Below, piece after piece: positions 44,675 through 56,612 of a stretch of 64,000 nt of DNA. The number at the start of each line of letters is the position of its first letter. Position 1 is the stretch's first letter. A program made the translations under genes and the position numbers. Source of the DNA: Gentiana macrophylla. Its lineage: Eukaryota > Streptophyta > Magnoliopsida > Gentianales > Gentianaceae. Below the pieces are notes generated by a model. The model was not told the DNA's origin and searched no databases. It saw only the letters and a program-made list of their open reading frames with translations. The stretch spans positions 61,468,583 to 61,532,582 of the forward strand of contig CM047808.1 of assembly GCA_026214975.1 (NCBI GenBank), given 5' to 3'.

Positions 44675-47600
44675 ATGACTTCTACTCATATTGAACCTGG
44701 AATGATCATATCACTTGATCAATTTATTGCCAAGTTTACTGATCAAACTCTAGCCAAAGTAATTGCAACAAAAATACAGCAAATCAAAGGTTTGGATGCT
44801 GTATTCAACATCAATCTGAAGAGTGTCTGTCTGGAGAGCATTGGCGACTTCTATGAATTTGGAAGTACAGCTCTAGAAGGAGAGGGCACACACACTTTTA
44901 CCACATCTATCAATGGTAAACAAATCAAAGTTACTGAAGACCTAATTGCAAAGATTATTGGTTTCGACAAATCTAGAGGAACGTCAGCCATCAAATTAAC
45001 TAAAGAACTGAAGGAGAAATTATGGAAAGATATAATTGATGTAGACTCCACAGTTTCACAGACCGGAAGCACAAGCTTACTCAAACCGGAATTCAATTTT
45101 CTCACCAAGATGTTAGCAAATTGCATAATTGGAAATGCGGGAAACTTTAGCAATCTCTCTGGAGCAAAATTGGATTTATTATATGTGATTTGGTTTGGAG
45201 AAAGTTTCAATTGGCAAAGATATATTTTTGATCAATCAGTAGCACAATCAATTGACACACCCAAAAGGAAGACCGATGTCAAGAAAGGTCGATTCTATCA
45301 CAAGATGACTCTTGCACTGGTGGTCCAAAGAATTCTCGATCACTTTGGAATTGCAAAGAGAAAAGAAGCATTGGTTGCCAATAGGAAGATTGTTGTTAAA
45401 GAAATCTGGAAAAAGATAAGCTGAAGGTTCTGTGAGTTAACCTAAAAAGAAGAAAAGCAGGAAGTCGAAGAAAGTTGTAACTGGAAATGAAGCCTTGGAA
45501 CAAGTTGAAGAAATAAGGAAAAGAAGGAAAAAGTATAGAAGATGTAGAAAAAGCCAAATCTGATCTTGTTACTAAGAAATCAGTAGAAGTATCACCAACA
45601 AAAGTCACTACTTCAGTTGCTGAAGGATCAGCACAAAAAGTCAGAACTAAAGTTACTCTCACCAAATCTGTTTCAGCATCTGTAACTGAAGTTTTACCAA
45701 TTCAAGAACTAGTTCAACATCCAGAAGAAATTGAAATGACAAAGGAAACTGATGTTCTCAACAGAGAACAAAATGTTGAAGCTGACTTACAGAAGGAAGC
45801 TGACACTCAGGGGGAACAGACCCTGAGAGTTGAACACGACGATGAAGGATCTGACAGTGAAGAAAGATTAATTGACAAAGCAACTATGGACATGCTTTTG
45901 TTACTTTCAAAATCTAGATCCACACATCAAAAAGCTGCTTCCACATTAGAATTTGAGGAATCAGTCGAAGATCTTTTAGCTTCTCACTCTAAAGATAAAG
46001 GAGCTGAAGTAGAATCAAGATCGACTAAAGTCATCCACTTGGATGAGCTGGTCAATGAAGAAGAACTTATTGAATCCACGATGAAAGAAGTTCCAGTTAC
46101 TAAATTGGAACTTGAGCCTGCTGGAGAACAAGTTGTTGAAGAACTTGTTAGTAACAAAGATTTGAGAACTGAGCCCATAATCTCAGTTTCAACTATTGAA
46201 AAAGATTCATCAGTCATCCCAGTTACTGTTGAGGGAGGAACCAGCAATACCAACCCAGTGCAAACTTAAGATGTTGTGAGAACTGGAGATATTCTGGAAG
46301 TTGACCAGGAGATCTCAAGAGGATCTGAGGAGATTGTCACTCAATCTAAGTCCTCACCTGATCATGGAAAACTAATGGCAGCTGATTATGAGCGATTAAG
46401 CAAATACCAAATCTGGAAATTCAATTCTATCGCCAATAAAAGGAGTCAGCTAGTAGAAATGGAAGTTACTGAAAAAGAAGTATTTGATCTCTCAACATTA
46501 CCAATCTATTAGAAGTGATCAATACCGATGAATTCTTAAATCGTGGATATGCGCTAATTAGAAATAGTTTTTGGAAGGAAGCCACAGCTGGTGGAAGCTC
46601 CAAAAAGAATGATTATGATAATGATTCATAGGAAGATCCCAATTTGCAGAAAGGGATTCTCTCCTCTTTACTAGAAAAGAAGAGTGCCCGATCGAAATCG
46701 ATGATGATTCTTGTAATTCTGAAGAAAGAAGTGGAAGTTCTATCTCTAGAACTATATCTGATGAACAAGAAGAAGAAGGAGGTTATCAATCTCCCACTGA
46801 TAAATCTATGCTAGAAATAGCAAGAACTGTAGCAAACATGGCTGGAGAAGGATCAGATGATGAATTCAACGTACAAATTTCACCCGCAAGAAATGTTGAT
46901 CAATCAAGTCTGGAAGAAATTAGAAAACAATCTGAAGAAAAGAGAAGATCGGTAGAATACAAAAAAAAACTGAAGCATGTTGTTCTCTCACCTCTGAAGC
47001 AAGCTAAATCAACTGAGGCTGAGACAAGCAAAGCCAATGAACAACAAGATGAAAGCTCAAAAGACATACCAACTCAGGTTGATCTCATTAAATTCTATCA
47101 TAATGAGATAATCAGAATTCAGAAGGACGATAACTATTTGTTTGGAAAAGTTCTAAAGTCCTTAGAGGCTAGCAAAAATGAAAGGAGCGAACTGGAAAAA
47201 AGTTTGATATCGTCACTAGCAACTGTCAAGACACTCTAATTGAGCTTCGAAAAACACCATTGACAATGATGCAAGAAGAGATGAAACCAAGACAGATAGG
47301 AAGAGATTCTCAATAATTTTGTTGATATAATGATTCTTATGGAAAATGGCATGAAAGACTCAGTTGTAGCTCAAACCATTTTGGCATCAACTCAGCAGAA
47401 CCTAAACAATTACATCAAAAGCCTGATTGCTAAAGATGATGTCAATAAGGGGGAAAGTTTGGATGTCTTAAAAGTCCATGCAATTGAGATGCCACGAGTC
47501 CTTGCAAACAATGATGACAAGCTGCCTGAACGGAAGAAAGCTAGAGAAGGAGATTGAGCAAATTGCTAAATACTCAGAGACAATTGACAAAAGAATTGGC

Positions 47601-48011
47601 TTGGATTCTCGTCTCTACAGCTTATTCAAAAATCTACCAGCCATAGAAGGAGAATCAAGACAAGAATCTCTAGAAATATTTCTACATATGCAAAAGATTC
47701 TCGTGCACAACTGGAACAAACTTAAGAAATGGGAAATGGATGGTATTCTAGACAAAGAATCAGATAAGGTTGAAATGACTGAAAATGATTTTGTTCAGAA
47801 TTTACTAAAAATAGCCATTAGTGAAAGACTGAGGACATCTGTTTTCACTTTCACAATTCTTTTCAAAAGAAAATTCTTCGGCAAACACAATTTATCTGAA
47901 TCATTGAACATATGGGCAAGCATCCATGGAATCGAAAGTACTACAACAAATGATCCTATGAGGAATATTGTTGAAGCTTCTGACAATCAATTTAGTTTAA
48001 CTGTTAAGTAA
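44675..48011 (+). pseudogene. copia-B extra ORF (unknown function)
   Basis: The ATG at 44675 opens a 249-residue segment with a compact N-terminal domain (IEPGMIISLDQFIAKFTDQT, FYEFGSTALEGEGTHTFTTS, ITEDLIAKIIGF-like, LLKPEFNFLTKMLANCIIGN, HKMTLALVVQRILDHFGIAK). After a TGA at 45422 follow long acidic, Ser/Glu/Lys-rich segments (45736-46269, 46276-46512, 46808-47239) that look disordered or coiled-coil, and a C-terminal segment to 48011 (IDKRIGLDSRLYSLFKNLP, LHMQKILVHNWNKLKKWE). Joined, they would give roughly 1100 residues. I do not recognise the N-terminal domain with certainty; its pattern (a fixed segment after FxFG, then ITEDxIAxxxGF) resembles plant retroelement accessory proteins that bear no enzymatic motif. 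No transmembrane segment is evident. Confidence 0.7.
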
Positions 48012-48167
48012 AAAGAAGCTATTTTTTAGTACTTTTTATTATGTTGTATTCGATTACCCAACTTTGTAACTCAGATATCAATAAATTCTCAGTTTCTCAG
48101 TTCATTGTGTTAGTCATTATCTTGTTTTATCTTTTTGCATTGCTTTTAAGGAGGGTATTGACAACAT

Positions 48168-48182
48168 CAAAAAGGGGGAAAT
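48168..48182 (+). other. copia-B polypurine tract
   Basis: AAAAAGGGGGAAA directly precedes the 3' LTR start (TGTTGG at 48183). It serves as primer for plus-strand synthesis. Confidence 0.9.
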
Positions 48183-49938
48183 TGTTGGAAATAAAATTTA
48201 TGTTTTGATGATGATTCATCACTTATTCAGTCATTGTTTTAGACCCCATTGATGAAGTTTCATAACTAGCTGTTATAGTGCAAAGCAAAAGATGTCTAGA
48301 TATCAATGTATACGATTTAATAGAGTCTGATATTTGTATAAGTTAAATCAGACGAGCACTGTAATATTTCTAGGTTGAGAACTGAGATAAAAATGAACTG
48401 AGATAACAAGAAACTGAGATAACGTGAAACTGGAAATTAGTTAAACTGGAGAACAGAGCACACCTATATGAAAATGAAGAAGATAAGTTCGCTGAGGGAC
48501 ACAAACTCGGTTGGCTTATCTAGAAGATAGAATAACTGAGGGTTCAAACTCAGTTGATGAAGAACTGGGGGTCACAGACTCTGTTATTGAAGACAGAATA
48601 ACTGAGGGTTCTAACTGAGTTTATGAAGACTACGTCGAGACCGTAAAGTTAGACTTCAGGCAAGATTGTGATGACCTGAACTGACTTTATGGATCTTGTA
48701 TAGGGAAGTTAAGACACATAAGGACAATAATGTCTTTGCTGATTAATTCTCTGGTGTACTCTGGTTAGATCAATATTAATCAGCTGAAAGGAAGAGTACG
48801 GAGTTGTTGAAGAAGAGTAAAAATAAACTCAGTTAAAGCTCTTAGAAACTGAACTGACAATGTTCTCAGTAAATCAGTTTTAGAACTAAGGATTAACTAA
48901 ACTGAAGAAGAATCCAACCGTTACAATACAAGAATCATGATTGGAGGATAATCTATCCGTTCTGACAAGTAACGTACAAGCAAGAAAGTAGGACCACTAA
49001 CGGCTACAAGGATTCGAATTCAATCTGACCGTTAGATAAACCCCTATAAATAGACCACTTCTATCATAAGAAGAAAGGGGGGGGGAATTATAATAATCAA
49101 TCAAGTCAATAAAGCTCATATCAAGGGGGAAAGTAAATCAAGAGAATTCTATAAAACAATTAATTGCAAGATCAAGAAATTTCTTCAAGTGTTCATTAGT
49201 TCAAGCATATCAAGATTTATCAATTGAAGAAATAAGAGTTGTTCATAAACAGTCTTTATCTAGAGGAAAAGCTCATATCACAATTGAATCATAGTCATTG
49301 ATTCAAGTCTCAACTTTGATTCTATCAAATGTTCTAGACTGTGAAACACCAAGAAGGTGTGAAGGATAGTTGAGTGCAGTCAGGAAGAATGTGTTTGTGA
49401 TGAGCTGGTGAAGAGGCAATTCAACCTTCCAAGGACCAGTTTTTCAAACAGTTGAAGAGCAGCCATTCTACATGTTCTATAGGTGTTTAGATAGTGAAGC
49501 TTGGGATTAGTCAAGGACTATCAGTTTAGAACTTTTTGTAACTGGGCCACCTCAAAGAAGTTCAAGTGGAATTTTCCTCCGAATCACAGGGGAAGAGAGG
49601 ACTGACAGGATTACACCACCTGGAACCTCTATAATTCTTGTTTACTTACTTTACACATTTACTTACTACATTATAGTCATTATTATCTAGCTCTTACTTT
49701 CAGCAAACTTAAGAAAATGACTCAACACGTTATCTGATAATTCATATCTTTTAAAGGCTAAATTAATCTGCTTCCAGTTAACTAGACTAAGGATAAGTCA
49801 GTATTGACTTATACTCAGTTGAGTTAGCTTAACTCCACACAAGTTTTAACTGAACATTAATTTGTTTAAATCCAGTTTTTGGTGACAAGTTTATTCACCC
49901 CCCTCTAAACTTGTGTTAGCCTTTCCAAGGGACCAACA
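48183..49938 (+). repeat. copia-B 3' LTR (1756 bp)
   Basis: TGTTGGAAATAAAATTTATG to AAGGGACCAACA. TATAAATAG at 49045-49053. It is collinear with the 5' LTR over its whole length. Confidence 0.95.
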
Positions 49939-50640
49939 TGAGGTCTTCTTAATAGATCTGGAAGTTTCTTGGGTGTCTCTTTCTTTATATTCATGTATAT
50001 GGTCCATGTGTATTTGGAGAAGTCATCAACCACCACTAGAGTGTACTTCTTTCCACTTACACTTACTTGTGTAACTGGTCCAAGTAAATCCACGTGTAAA
50101 AGTTGCAGAATTCTTGTTGTTGACTTGTGTGGATTTGACCTGAATGAGCTCTTGATCTGCTTTCCCTTCTGGAATGCATCACATAGACTTTGTTTCTTGT
50201 ATGTGATTTCAGATAGGCCTTCCACAAGATTGATTTTTGCTAATTTGTTGATAGTCTTGAAATTCAGGTGGTTCAGTCTTCTGTGCCAAATCCAGCTTGG
50301 TGATTGCTTATGTTTAACTAGGAGACAAGTTTCTACTTTTGATGTCTTCCAATCCACCACATACATGTTGTCTTTTCTTTTTCCTACAAGTACAACTATA
50401 TTTTTTGTTTGTGAATACCTTCTTTTCTAAAGTGCACATTGTAGCTTTTGTCACAGAATTGACTAATGCTCAAAATGTTGAAGCTCAATCCCTTGACATA
50501 TGCCACATTCTGAATCTTCATATTGTTATTTAGCATTGTGCCTTCCCCCTTAATCTTTCCAGATTTTTCTTTGCCTCCAAAGGTGACTTTGGGACCATAA
50601 AATGTTTGAAAATAAGTCAACCATCCCTTGTTGCCATTCA
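49939..50640 (-). pseudogene. copia-A integrase, N-terminal part
   Basis: The minus frame 50640-50396 reads YFQTFYGPKVTFGGKEK and AYVKGLSFNILSISQFCDK, the stretch between protease and integrase. Next come SWIWHRRLNHLNFKTINKLA (GAG-pre-integrase, zinc-binding His residues), then CDAFQKGKQIKSSF with the second Cys of the HHCC changed to Phe or shifted, HVDLLGPVTQVSVSGKKY with the first catalytic Asp and VVVDDFSKYTW. Copia-B interrupts it after LPDLLRR. Confidence 0.92.
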
Positions 50641-51295
50641 TGTGTCTGGGACATCCACTATCTATGTACCAGACATCCTACAAAACAAATTAAGCATTAT
50701 TAGGTACCCAACACTGTTTGGGTCCATGCATGTTAGCAGTCATGCCTCCTACCCCAAGTGTAAATCCAAAGGATCTTCTCCTTGGAGGGTTGAAATCATC
50801 GACCACATATGTATAAGGCTTGGCAGAATAACTTCTAATTGTGTTACTAAAGTTATTCTAATACACTTTCCTACTTTTTGGCTTTTGTGCATTTTGTTTC
50901 ACTTTCCAGTAAGTAGGAGGTGACCTATTCTCACCTTGTCTCTTGTATCTAGGACCAGGTCTCTCCTTGTTTTTCCTTTATACATTTGACTGTCTATAAG
51001 CTGGTCTCCTTTTATGTGTTGGAGGTGGAACATTCTAATCATCTTCTGAAGGGTAAAGTCTTCCATTACTTTTCAGTATGCCTTTTCCTTTAGTAGGCTA
51101 GTGGTAAGATGATTTACTCTGCTATTTCACTGCACTGATTTTTTTCCTCACTAGTGCAGGATGAGTAGTTGACTCAACGGTCCGTCCTTTCCTGATTTTG
51201 GGACCATTTTTTTTATCTTTGATTCAGTTTTGTATTGACCATTGTGTCTTCCCTCATCTTGACTATTATAGCCAAGACCTAATCAGGATCCCAAC
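50641..51295 (-). pseudogene. copia-A protease and gag C-terminal end
   Basis: The protease active site reads YIDSGCPRHMNGN, with DSG codons at 50654-50662. Upstream on the minus strand the frames are broken (DPLDLHLG, HIKGDQLIDSQ, NSQDEGRHNGQY), corresponding to the gag-protease linker. The N-terminal gag, primer site and 5' LTR are missing because Tat-4 begins at 51296. Confidence 0.75.
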
Positions 51296-51911
51296 TGATA
51301 TACCGCGGCCTAACACAGTAGATCGGGCAACCTTGGACCCACCACAACCGTCTCGTCTCAGCCTCTGACCCCCATCGCCACCAGCCCGGCTAGAAATAAG
51401 ATGATTGGGCCATCGAGCCTGCATAATCATCCGCTATCAAACTGGGGGCTGAATGCGCCGCCCCCTATCCGCCACTACGATTGGATTGACCAAGCCCTCT
51501 ACCCGCAGGCGAGCACGATCCATGCTTGGCATTAACAAGGAAAAGGCAGTCTTGACGTGAAGACGTTAGAGCTACCCCCGGTCTACTCAGCGTGACCCTC
51601 TACCTCTGCATGTCTCCTTAAGTACGCTTAATTATGTCTTGTCATTGTTAATCTTAATCGCGATTAACGTCTTGACTATAAATAGAGGCCTCATATCACC
51701 TGTAAAAAGACTTCGAATTCAATATAAGTAGATAAGCTCTGTCAATTTGCCGACCAGGATTTCTGTTCATGTCACCATTCGTGCTCACTGGCTGAGCTCC
51801 GTCGTGAGTTCTTCTCAGCCACCACCCACTCAAATCATAAATCATCCCTTCCATTCAGATATCCACCGTATAAGTTCTAATACAACCACCGTGATATTCT
51901 AAGCAATATCA
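51296..51911 (+). repeat. Tat-4 5' LTR (616 bp)
   Basis: It starts TGATATACCG and ends AGCAATATCA, with 6-bp inverted ends TGATAT/ATATCA. TATAAATAG lies at 51677-51685. The block GCTCTGTCAATTTGCCGACC at 51736 matches Tat-1 and Tat-3 LTRs. Confidence 0.93.
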
Positions 51912-51913
51912 GT

Positions 51914-51930
51914 TGGCTCCGTTACCGCGA
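51914..51930 (+). other. Tat-4 primer-binding site, diverged tRNA-Asp type
   Basis: TGGCTCCGTTACCGCGA, two bases after the LTR, shares the T at position 5 and the A at position 11 with Tat-1. The plant tRNA-Asp complement has G at both places. Confidence 0.7.
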
Positions 51931-52343
51931 AACTCATCAAAATCATTACTCACAGCTTTTCCGACGACATGCACCGCCATCTTTAAAACATCTCAGTCAA
52001 GAAAAAGTTTTGACCTTCGGGTTGTACAGCCTCGAAATTGCAGCTTTCACGGTTATCTCAAAGGATTGGAGGAAAAGGTTTTCGATCCTTCACACCGAGA
52101 CCTTTTACACAGAGCATGCTTGCCAGAAAGAGGGAGCTCACTAACGGTACATTCACAAAACATGGAGGAGAATCGTCAGCACCCATGGATCAGCACATGC
52201 ATGTTCCCAGTTTCTAAAGTAGAATCGTTGTCAGTTGGCACAACCGGCTCAGTTGAGTTTTTTTACCAAAATCTAGGTAAGACTTCGTTTGTTGCAAAGA
52301 ATTTGGCTAGTTAGCGTATAGTGCAAGTTTCCTTTCGAATCAA

Positions 52344-54000
52344 ATGACTGGAGGGAAACTCATAAACCCTGAGACACCGAATAAAGGAACATATCATGAT
52401 CCACCACGTGACACAGCATCACATCAGAGTGGACGTAGCACAGGTTCACACACCGCTGGCGGGAACAGTGGCTACAAAAATGACCCCGACATGCGTGGGG
52501 TGCTGTTAGAAAAGGCAAGGGCACGGGAATTAGAGGCCACGGCAATACGGAAAAGCCAGGGCAAACATGCCTTAGGATCGCATCAGCAAAACTTGGAGCC
52601 AAGGGCAACCCCTGACATAGGACCAGACTCTCATGTCCACGCTCTGAAGTCTCACATGGAATATGTAGTGGACATGCGGATATACAATCTACAGCTTATA
52701 GCCAATGGCCACCCTCATTTGCCGGTGAGTAAGTTCTATCCGCCAATGCCGGCTCCGACTGAAGTGCAACTCACTCACAACCCCACCAAGAGAAAAGACC
52801 CAGTGGGGACTGACCATGGTCATCAGGCACAACAGAGCAGTCATGCCACCTCTATCCCGGAAAAAAAGTAGAAGATCGGTGCTCCATCGCCTTGGGCCCG
52901 TGGATAAGGTCTGCGGTGCAGCCCCTACACGTAGTCAACTGAGGATAGAGAATACCCGATAGGTGCGGCCCCGAACCAAGGTAATTGATGACTCAGATTA
53001 CACGGAAAGCACAGTCAAGTCAACACTTCCCCCGGAAGTGAGGGATGAATTTGAGCTAATGAAAAGGAAAACCGCGAACTTAGAAAAAGGAAAGGCAGTA
53101 TTCCAGGAAACACCCACCTGGGGAACATGTGTTCTTCACGAGAACATACTAAAGGTGGCCCCTAGAGGAGGAATACACTATCCCACAGCCACGAATTACC
53201 ATGGGACCACAGACCCTCTCAATTGGTTGTCCGCCTTCCAGAGCAAGTTCAGTTTAGCCACGTCCAGTGAAGAAGCGTGGTGAATTGCATTTTTCGGAGC
53301 AATGCAAGATAGGGCGGCCACATGGGTTCACAGTTTTCCTCCTAGGTCAATTACATCATGGGATGACCTGGTGAACAAATTTACAACAGAGTTCAGATCC
53401 ATTGGTCAGCCTAAGAAAACTCACACAGACTTGCCTGAAATCTGCCAAGGCGAGACTGAGACTACGCGTAGTTTCTTTGATCGTTTTACCAGAATCTATG
53501 AGTAGACCCACGGATTGCCCGAGAATTTGATAATGACTAGCTTTGAAGCAGGGCTAGGAAAGGGTTATCTCAAGTCCCACTTCGCTCTCAGCGCGCCCAA
53601 AAACCTTCAAGATATGTTGGCTGAAGCAAGAAAATATGTAGCGACTGAGGCACCAACAGTTGCGTCTATAACTCGGCGTGGTAGATAGAGAGCAGACCGG
53701 AGCCCACTAAGAGAAAGTTGCAGGAACCGAGGTTGCGATCTCAGGAAACCTGAGAAATTTATGGATGATAACTTCACAACCATTACTATCTCATATACTC
53801 GACTTCTAGCTGAGGTAAAAGATGAGCTACCCGACCCTACTCGGATAAGGCCCGATAGGCATCACAATACCTTCAAATACTGCCGATTTCATAAAGATCA
53901 TGGACATACCACGGAGGAGTGCTGGCAATTGAAAATTGAGATCGAAAAGCTTATACAAAGGGGAAGATTGATCAGTATAGAAAGGATGGCGGCAGGGCGA
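52344..54000 (+). pseudogene. Tat-4 gag
   Basis: The ATG at 52344 opens MTGGKLINPETPNKG, homologous to Tat-1 gag. The frame ends at 52871 (stop), then resumes at about 52963 with the capsid region: TPTWGTCVLHENILKVAPRG, TNYHGTTDPLNWLSAFQSKF, then a TGA where Cys is expected, ATWVHSFPPRSITSWDDLVN and TEFRSIGQPKKTHTDLPEI. Another stop is at 53503. The zinc-knuckle-like YCRFHKDHGHTTEEC is intact near 53880-53925. Roughly 550 codons with at least four stops, more decayed than Tat-1. Confidence 0.92.
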
Positions 54001-54780
54001 ACAAGGATAACCGTCAACCCCGTCTATATGATAAAAAGATTCGTATTATTACTGAGGGTGCACCTAGTAATAACAAGATCAAGCACCGAATCAACTCAAT
54101 TCGTAAGCGCGTCAAGCGACCAACTTTCTTGCTCGGACAGGAACAGCCTCTTACATTTACCCGCAATGAATTGACAACCGTTCATACTGAGGATTCATGC
54201 TTAAGTATCTCGGTCATTGTCAACCGAGCACTGTTAAACAGGGTAATTATTGACAGGGGGCCTGTAGAGATATCATGTACTACAACTGCTTCAGGGAGCT
54301 CAGCTTCAGTGATTCCAACTTGAGGCCACATAATGGCACCCTTGAGGGGTTCACCAATCACCGAATTCAGGTCAAGGGCCATCAATTTGGATGTGCAGAT
54401 AGGGGACCATGCTCCTTTTTGCACCGAGAAGGTAAACTTTCTTGTCGTAGACCTCCAATCAAGTTACAACATGAACATACGAGCCCCAGCTCTATGACAG
54501 TTCCAAATGGTTGTGTCGATCCCTCATCAACGCATGAAATTTTATACGGAAAATGGGATCGGGGTAAGTATTAGCGACCCTGAGTCAGTCCTGACATATT
54601 CCAAGCTTCAAGAACTGAGGACAAAAGGCCACGCCTCGAGCAAAAAGAGGAGCCTGCACGAATGACCGCGATCCGGATGGTTGGACAACTCCCTCTTACA
54701 GAGGTTGAGTGTGAAATGATAAAAATTTGAGTTCTCCTGTCCGCGTCTGATAAGGAGGTCTTAATTGCACAGTTCCGGGC
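54001..54780 (+). pseudogene. Tat-4 aspartic protease region
   Basis: GQEQPLTFTRNELTTVHTED and VIVNRALLNRVIIDRGPVEI are homologous to Tat-1, but the catalytic DTGA is changed to DRGP and a frameshift follows directly. The rest (YYNCFRELSFSDSNLRPHNG and VDLQSSYNMNIRAP-like) is in other frames. The protease is inactive. Confidence 0.82.
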
Positions 54781-56110
54781 AAACTTAGATGCATTTGTGT
54801 GGGTTGAGACCGATATAAGAGGAGTAGAGCTAGAGGTTGCGCTTCATCACCTAAAGGTAGACCCGACATTCAAAGTGATTCAGCAGCGAGCCCGACAGTT
54901 CACTCCAGCGAAAGAAGCTGCTATCAAGGAAGAGATTGACAAACTTTTGCAAGCTGGAATCATTAAAGAGATTGCTTACCCAACCTGGCTGGCCAACGTA
55001 GTCATGGTGAAAAAGCATAATGGAAAATGGAGAATGTGTGTCGATTTCGCTGACATAAACAAAGCTTGCCCAAAGGATCCTTACCAGTTACCTAGGATTG
55101 ACAAATTAGTTGACTCCATCACAGGATTTGATACCTTAAGCTTCCAAGATGCATAATCTGGTTACCATCAAGTCAATATGGCAGAGTGTGACAAAGAGAA
55201 AATGGCCGTCAGAGCGGCCGGGGGTATGTATTATTTTGAGATGATGCCTTTTGGGTTAAAAAACTCAGGATCGACATATCAACGGATGGTAAATAAAGTT
55301 TTCACGGCACAAATCGGCAAAAATATGGAAGCATATATAGATGACATGGTGGTCAAGTCAGCTAGTTGTAACCATGCCTCCCACCTTGCTGAGACTTTTG
55401 AAAATCTCCGAAGACATTCTATGAAGCTTAATCTGGCAAAATGCACATTCGGCGTGCAAGCGGGCAAATTCCTAGGTTTCTTGGTTAGTCATCGAGGCAT
55501 AGAGGCCAACCAAGAAAAGATACAAGCTTTGCTCGAAATGAGGGAACCGACGTGCATGAAAGAGGTTCAAAAGCTTAATGGAAGGATAATTGCTTTGGGC
55601 AGACTCAAATCAAAATCCACAGAAAAATGTCTTCCTTTCTTCAAAATATTAAAAGGCAACAAAACCTTTTCATGGGATGAAGAATGTTCCTGAGCATTTC
55701 AAAATCTCAAGGAATATCTGAGGAAACCCCCCTTGCTGGTTAGCCCAATAGCTGGAGATGTTTTATTTCTATATTTGGCGGCGTCAGATCGGGCAGTAGC
55801 CGTTGTACTTGTAAAAGAGGCCGGAACCCTCCAAAACCCCGTTTTCTATGTGAGCAAGGCTCTCAGTCCGGTAGAGGGCCGCTATTTTAATGTTGAAAAG
55901 CTTGCCTACTCGCTAGTTATCGCCGCCCGCAAACTCAGGGGATACTTTACTTCCCATCCTATTGTCGTTGTCATGAATGTCCATTGCGTCAAGGACTACA
56001 CAAGCTGGACATATCGGGTCGCATACTTCAATGGGAAATCGAGCTCACGGTATCCGATATACACTACCAACCCCGAAAGGCGATCAAAGCTCAATCACTA
56101 GCAGATTTCG
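54781..56110 (+). pseudogene. Tat-4 reverse transcriptase and RNase H1
   Basis: RT blocks: TDIRGVELEVALHHLKVDPT, ARQFTPAKEAAIKEEIDKLL, VVMVKKHNGKWRMCVDFADI, NKACPKDPYQLPRIDKLVD; a TAA replaces Tyr in FQDA-stop-SGYHQV (55154); then AVRAAGGMYYFEMMPFGLKN and an intact active site EAYIDDMVVKSA (about 55327-55360). RNase H1 follows after a stop at 55691: GDVLFLYLAASDRAVAVVLV, YFNVEKLAYSLVIAARKLRG, YFTSHPIVVV. A frameshift near 55975 breaks the tether. The YIDD core contrasts with Tat-1, where it is destroyed. Confidence 0.93.
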
Positions 56111-56612
56111 TCGTGGAAACAAGCTTCAACAGGGAGCTGTCAAGCTCACAAGAAATGAATGACAAAGCCCGAGCTAAAACCGCAGAACCAAAATGGCCAA
56201 AGAACTTCTGGTAATTGTATGTCGACGGTGCCTCCCGTAGAAACAGATTCGGGGCCGGATTTGTATAATCCGAACCAGGGACTACTGAGGAGATTGAGAA
56301 AGCACTCCGATTCGAGTTCGACACATATAATAATCAAACGGAGTATGAGGCAGTCATAGCCGGACTCGATCTTGCAAAAGAAATGAGAGTTCATAACGTC
56401 GAAGTCTATTGTGACTCATAGCTAGTGGTCAATCAAATATCGGGAGATTATGGCACACATTGTGACATCCTGGGCAAATATTGTGAGGTAGTCAGGCAGC
56501 TAAAAAAAGAATTCAATTACTATGAGTTCAAAAGGATTGATAGGAAAGAAATTTTGAGAGCAGAATTCTTATCAAGGTTATCAGGGGGGACGAGTTCACA
56601 GATCCATCCATA
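56111..56612 (+). pseudogene. Tat-4 archaeal-type RNase H
   Basis: Over several frames: LYVDGASRRNRFGAGFV, TEEIEKALRFEFDTYNNQTE, YEAVIAGLDLAKEM and VEVYCDS, then QISGDYGTHCDILGKYCEVV and FNYYEFKRIDRKEILRAEFL. Catalytic Asp, Glu and Asp positions are visible. Two stops (56214 and 56419) and frameshifts are present. Confidence 0.87.

Larger units (their letters stand above)
41095..49938 (+). mobile_element. copia-B: complete pol-less Sirevirus-like element (8844 bp)
   Basis: It is bounded by two LTRs (41095-42857 and 48183-49938), with tRNA-iMet primer site, gag-like ORF, extra ORF and polypurine tract, and flanked by TGAAG (41090-41094) and TGAGG (49939-49943), a target duplication with one change. 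It interrupts the integrase of copia-A: joining the flanks restores the codons of RRLQNEQQ. Between the end of gag (LGPKQIWVPK-like, about 44260) and the extra ORF start (44675) there is no protease, integrase, RT or RNase H. As copia-C has the same gap, this is the family's structure and not a private deletion. It would need enzymes from another element to move. Confidence 0.93.
32465..51295 (-). mobile_element. copia-A: Sirevirus-like Ty1/copia element with nested insertions, 5' end lost
   Basis: Minus strand. From right to left: gag C-terminal end and protease (51295-50640), integrase (50640-49939 and 41094-40700), RT (40691-39251), RNase H (37397-36880), an extra ORF after pol (36411-33966), polypurine tract and 3' LTR (33838-32465). 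It is interrupted by copia-B (41095-49938), a solo LTR (37398-39250) and a TRIM (36412-36764). Tat-4 is inserted in its gag at 51295/51296. The base before the LTR on the left gives ACAAT as the expected target duplication. The extra ORF after pol and the long LTR point to the Sirevirus group. Confidence 0.88.

Noticed and set aside
44675..48011. Envelope gene.
   Set aside because: No signal peptide, transmembrane segment or cleavage site is visible; only the position resembles that of envelope-like ORFs.
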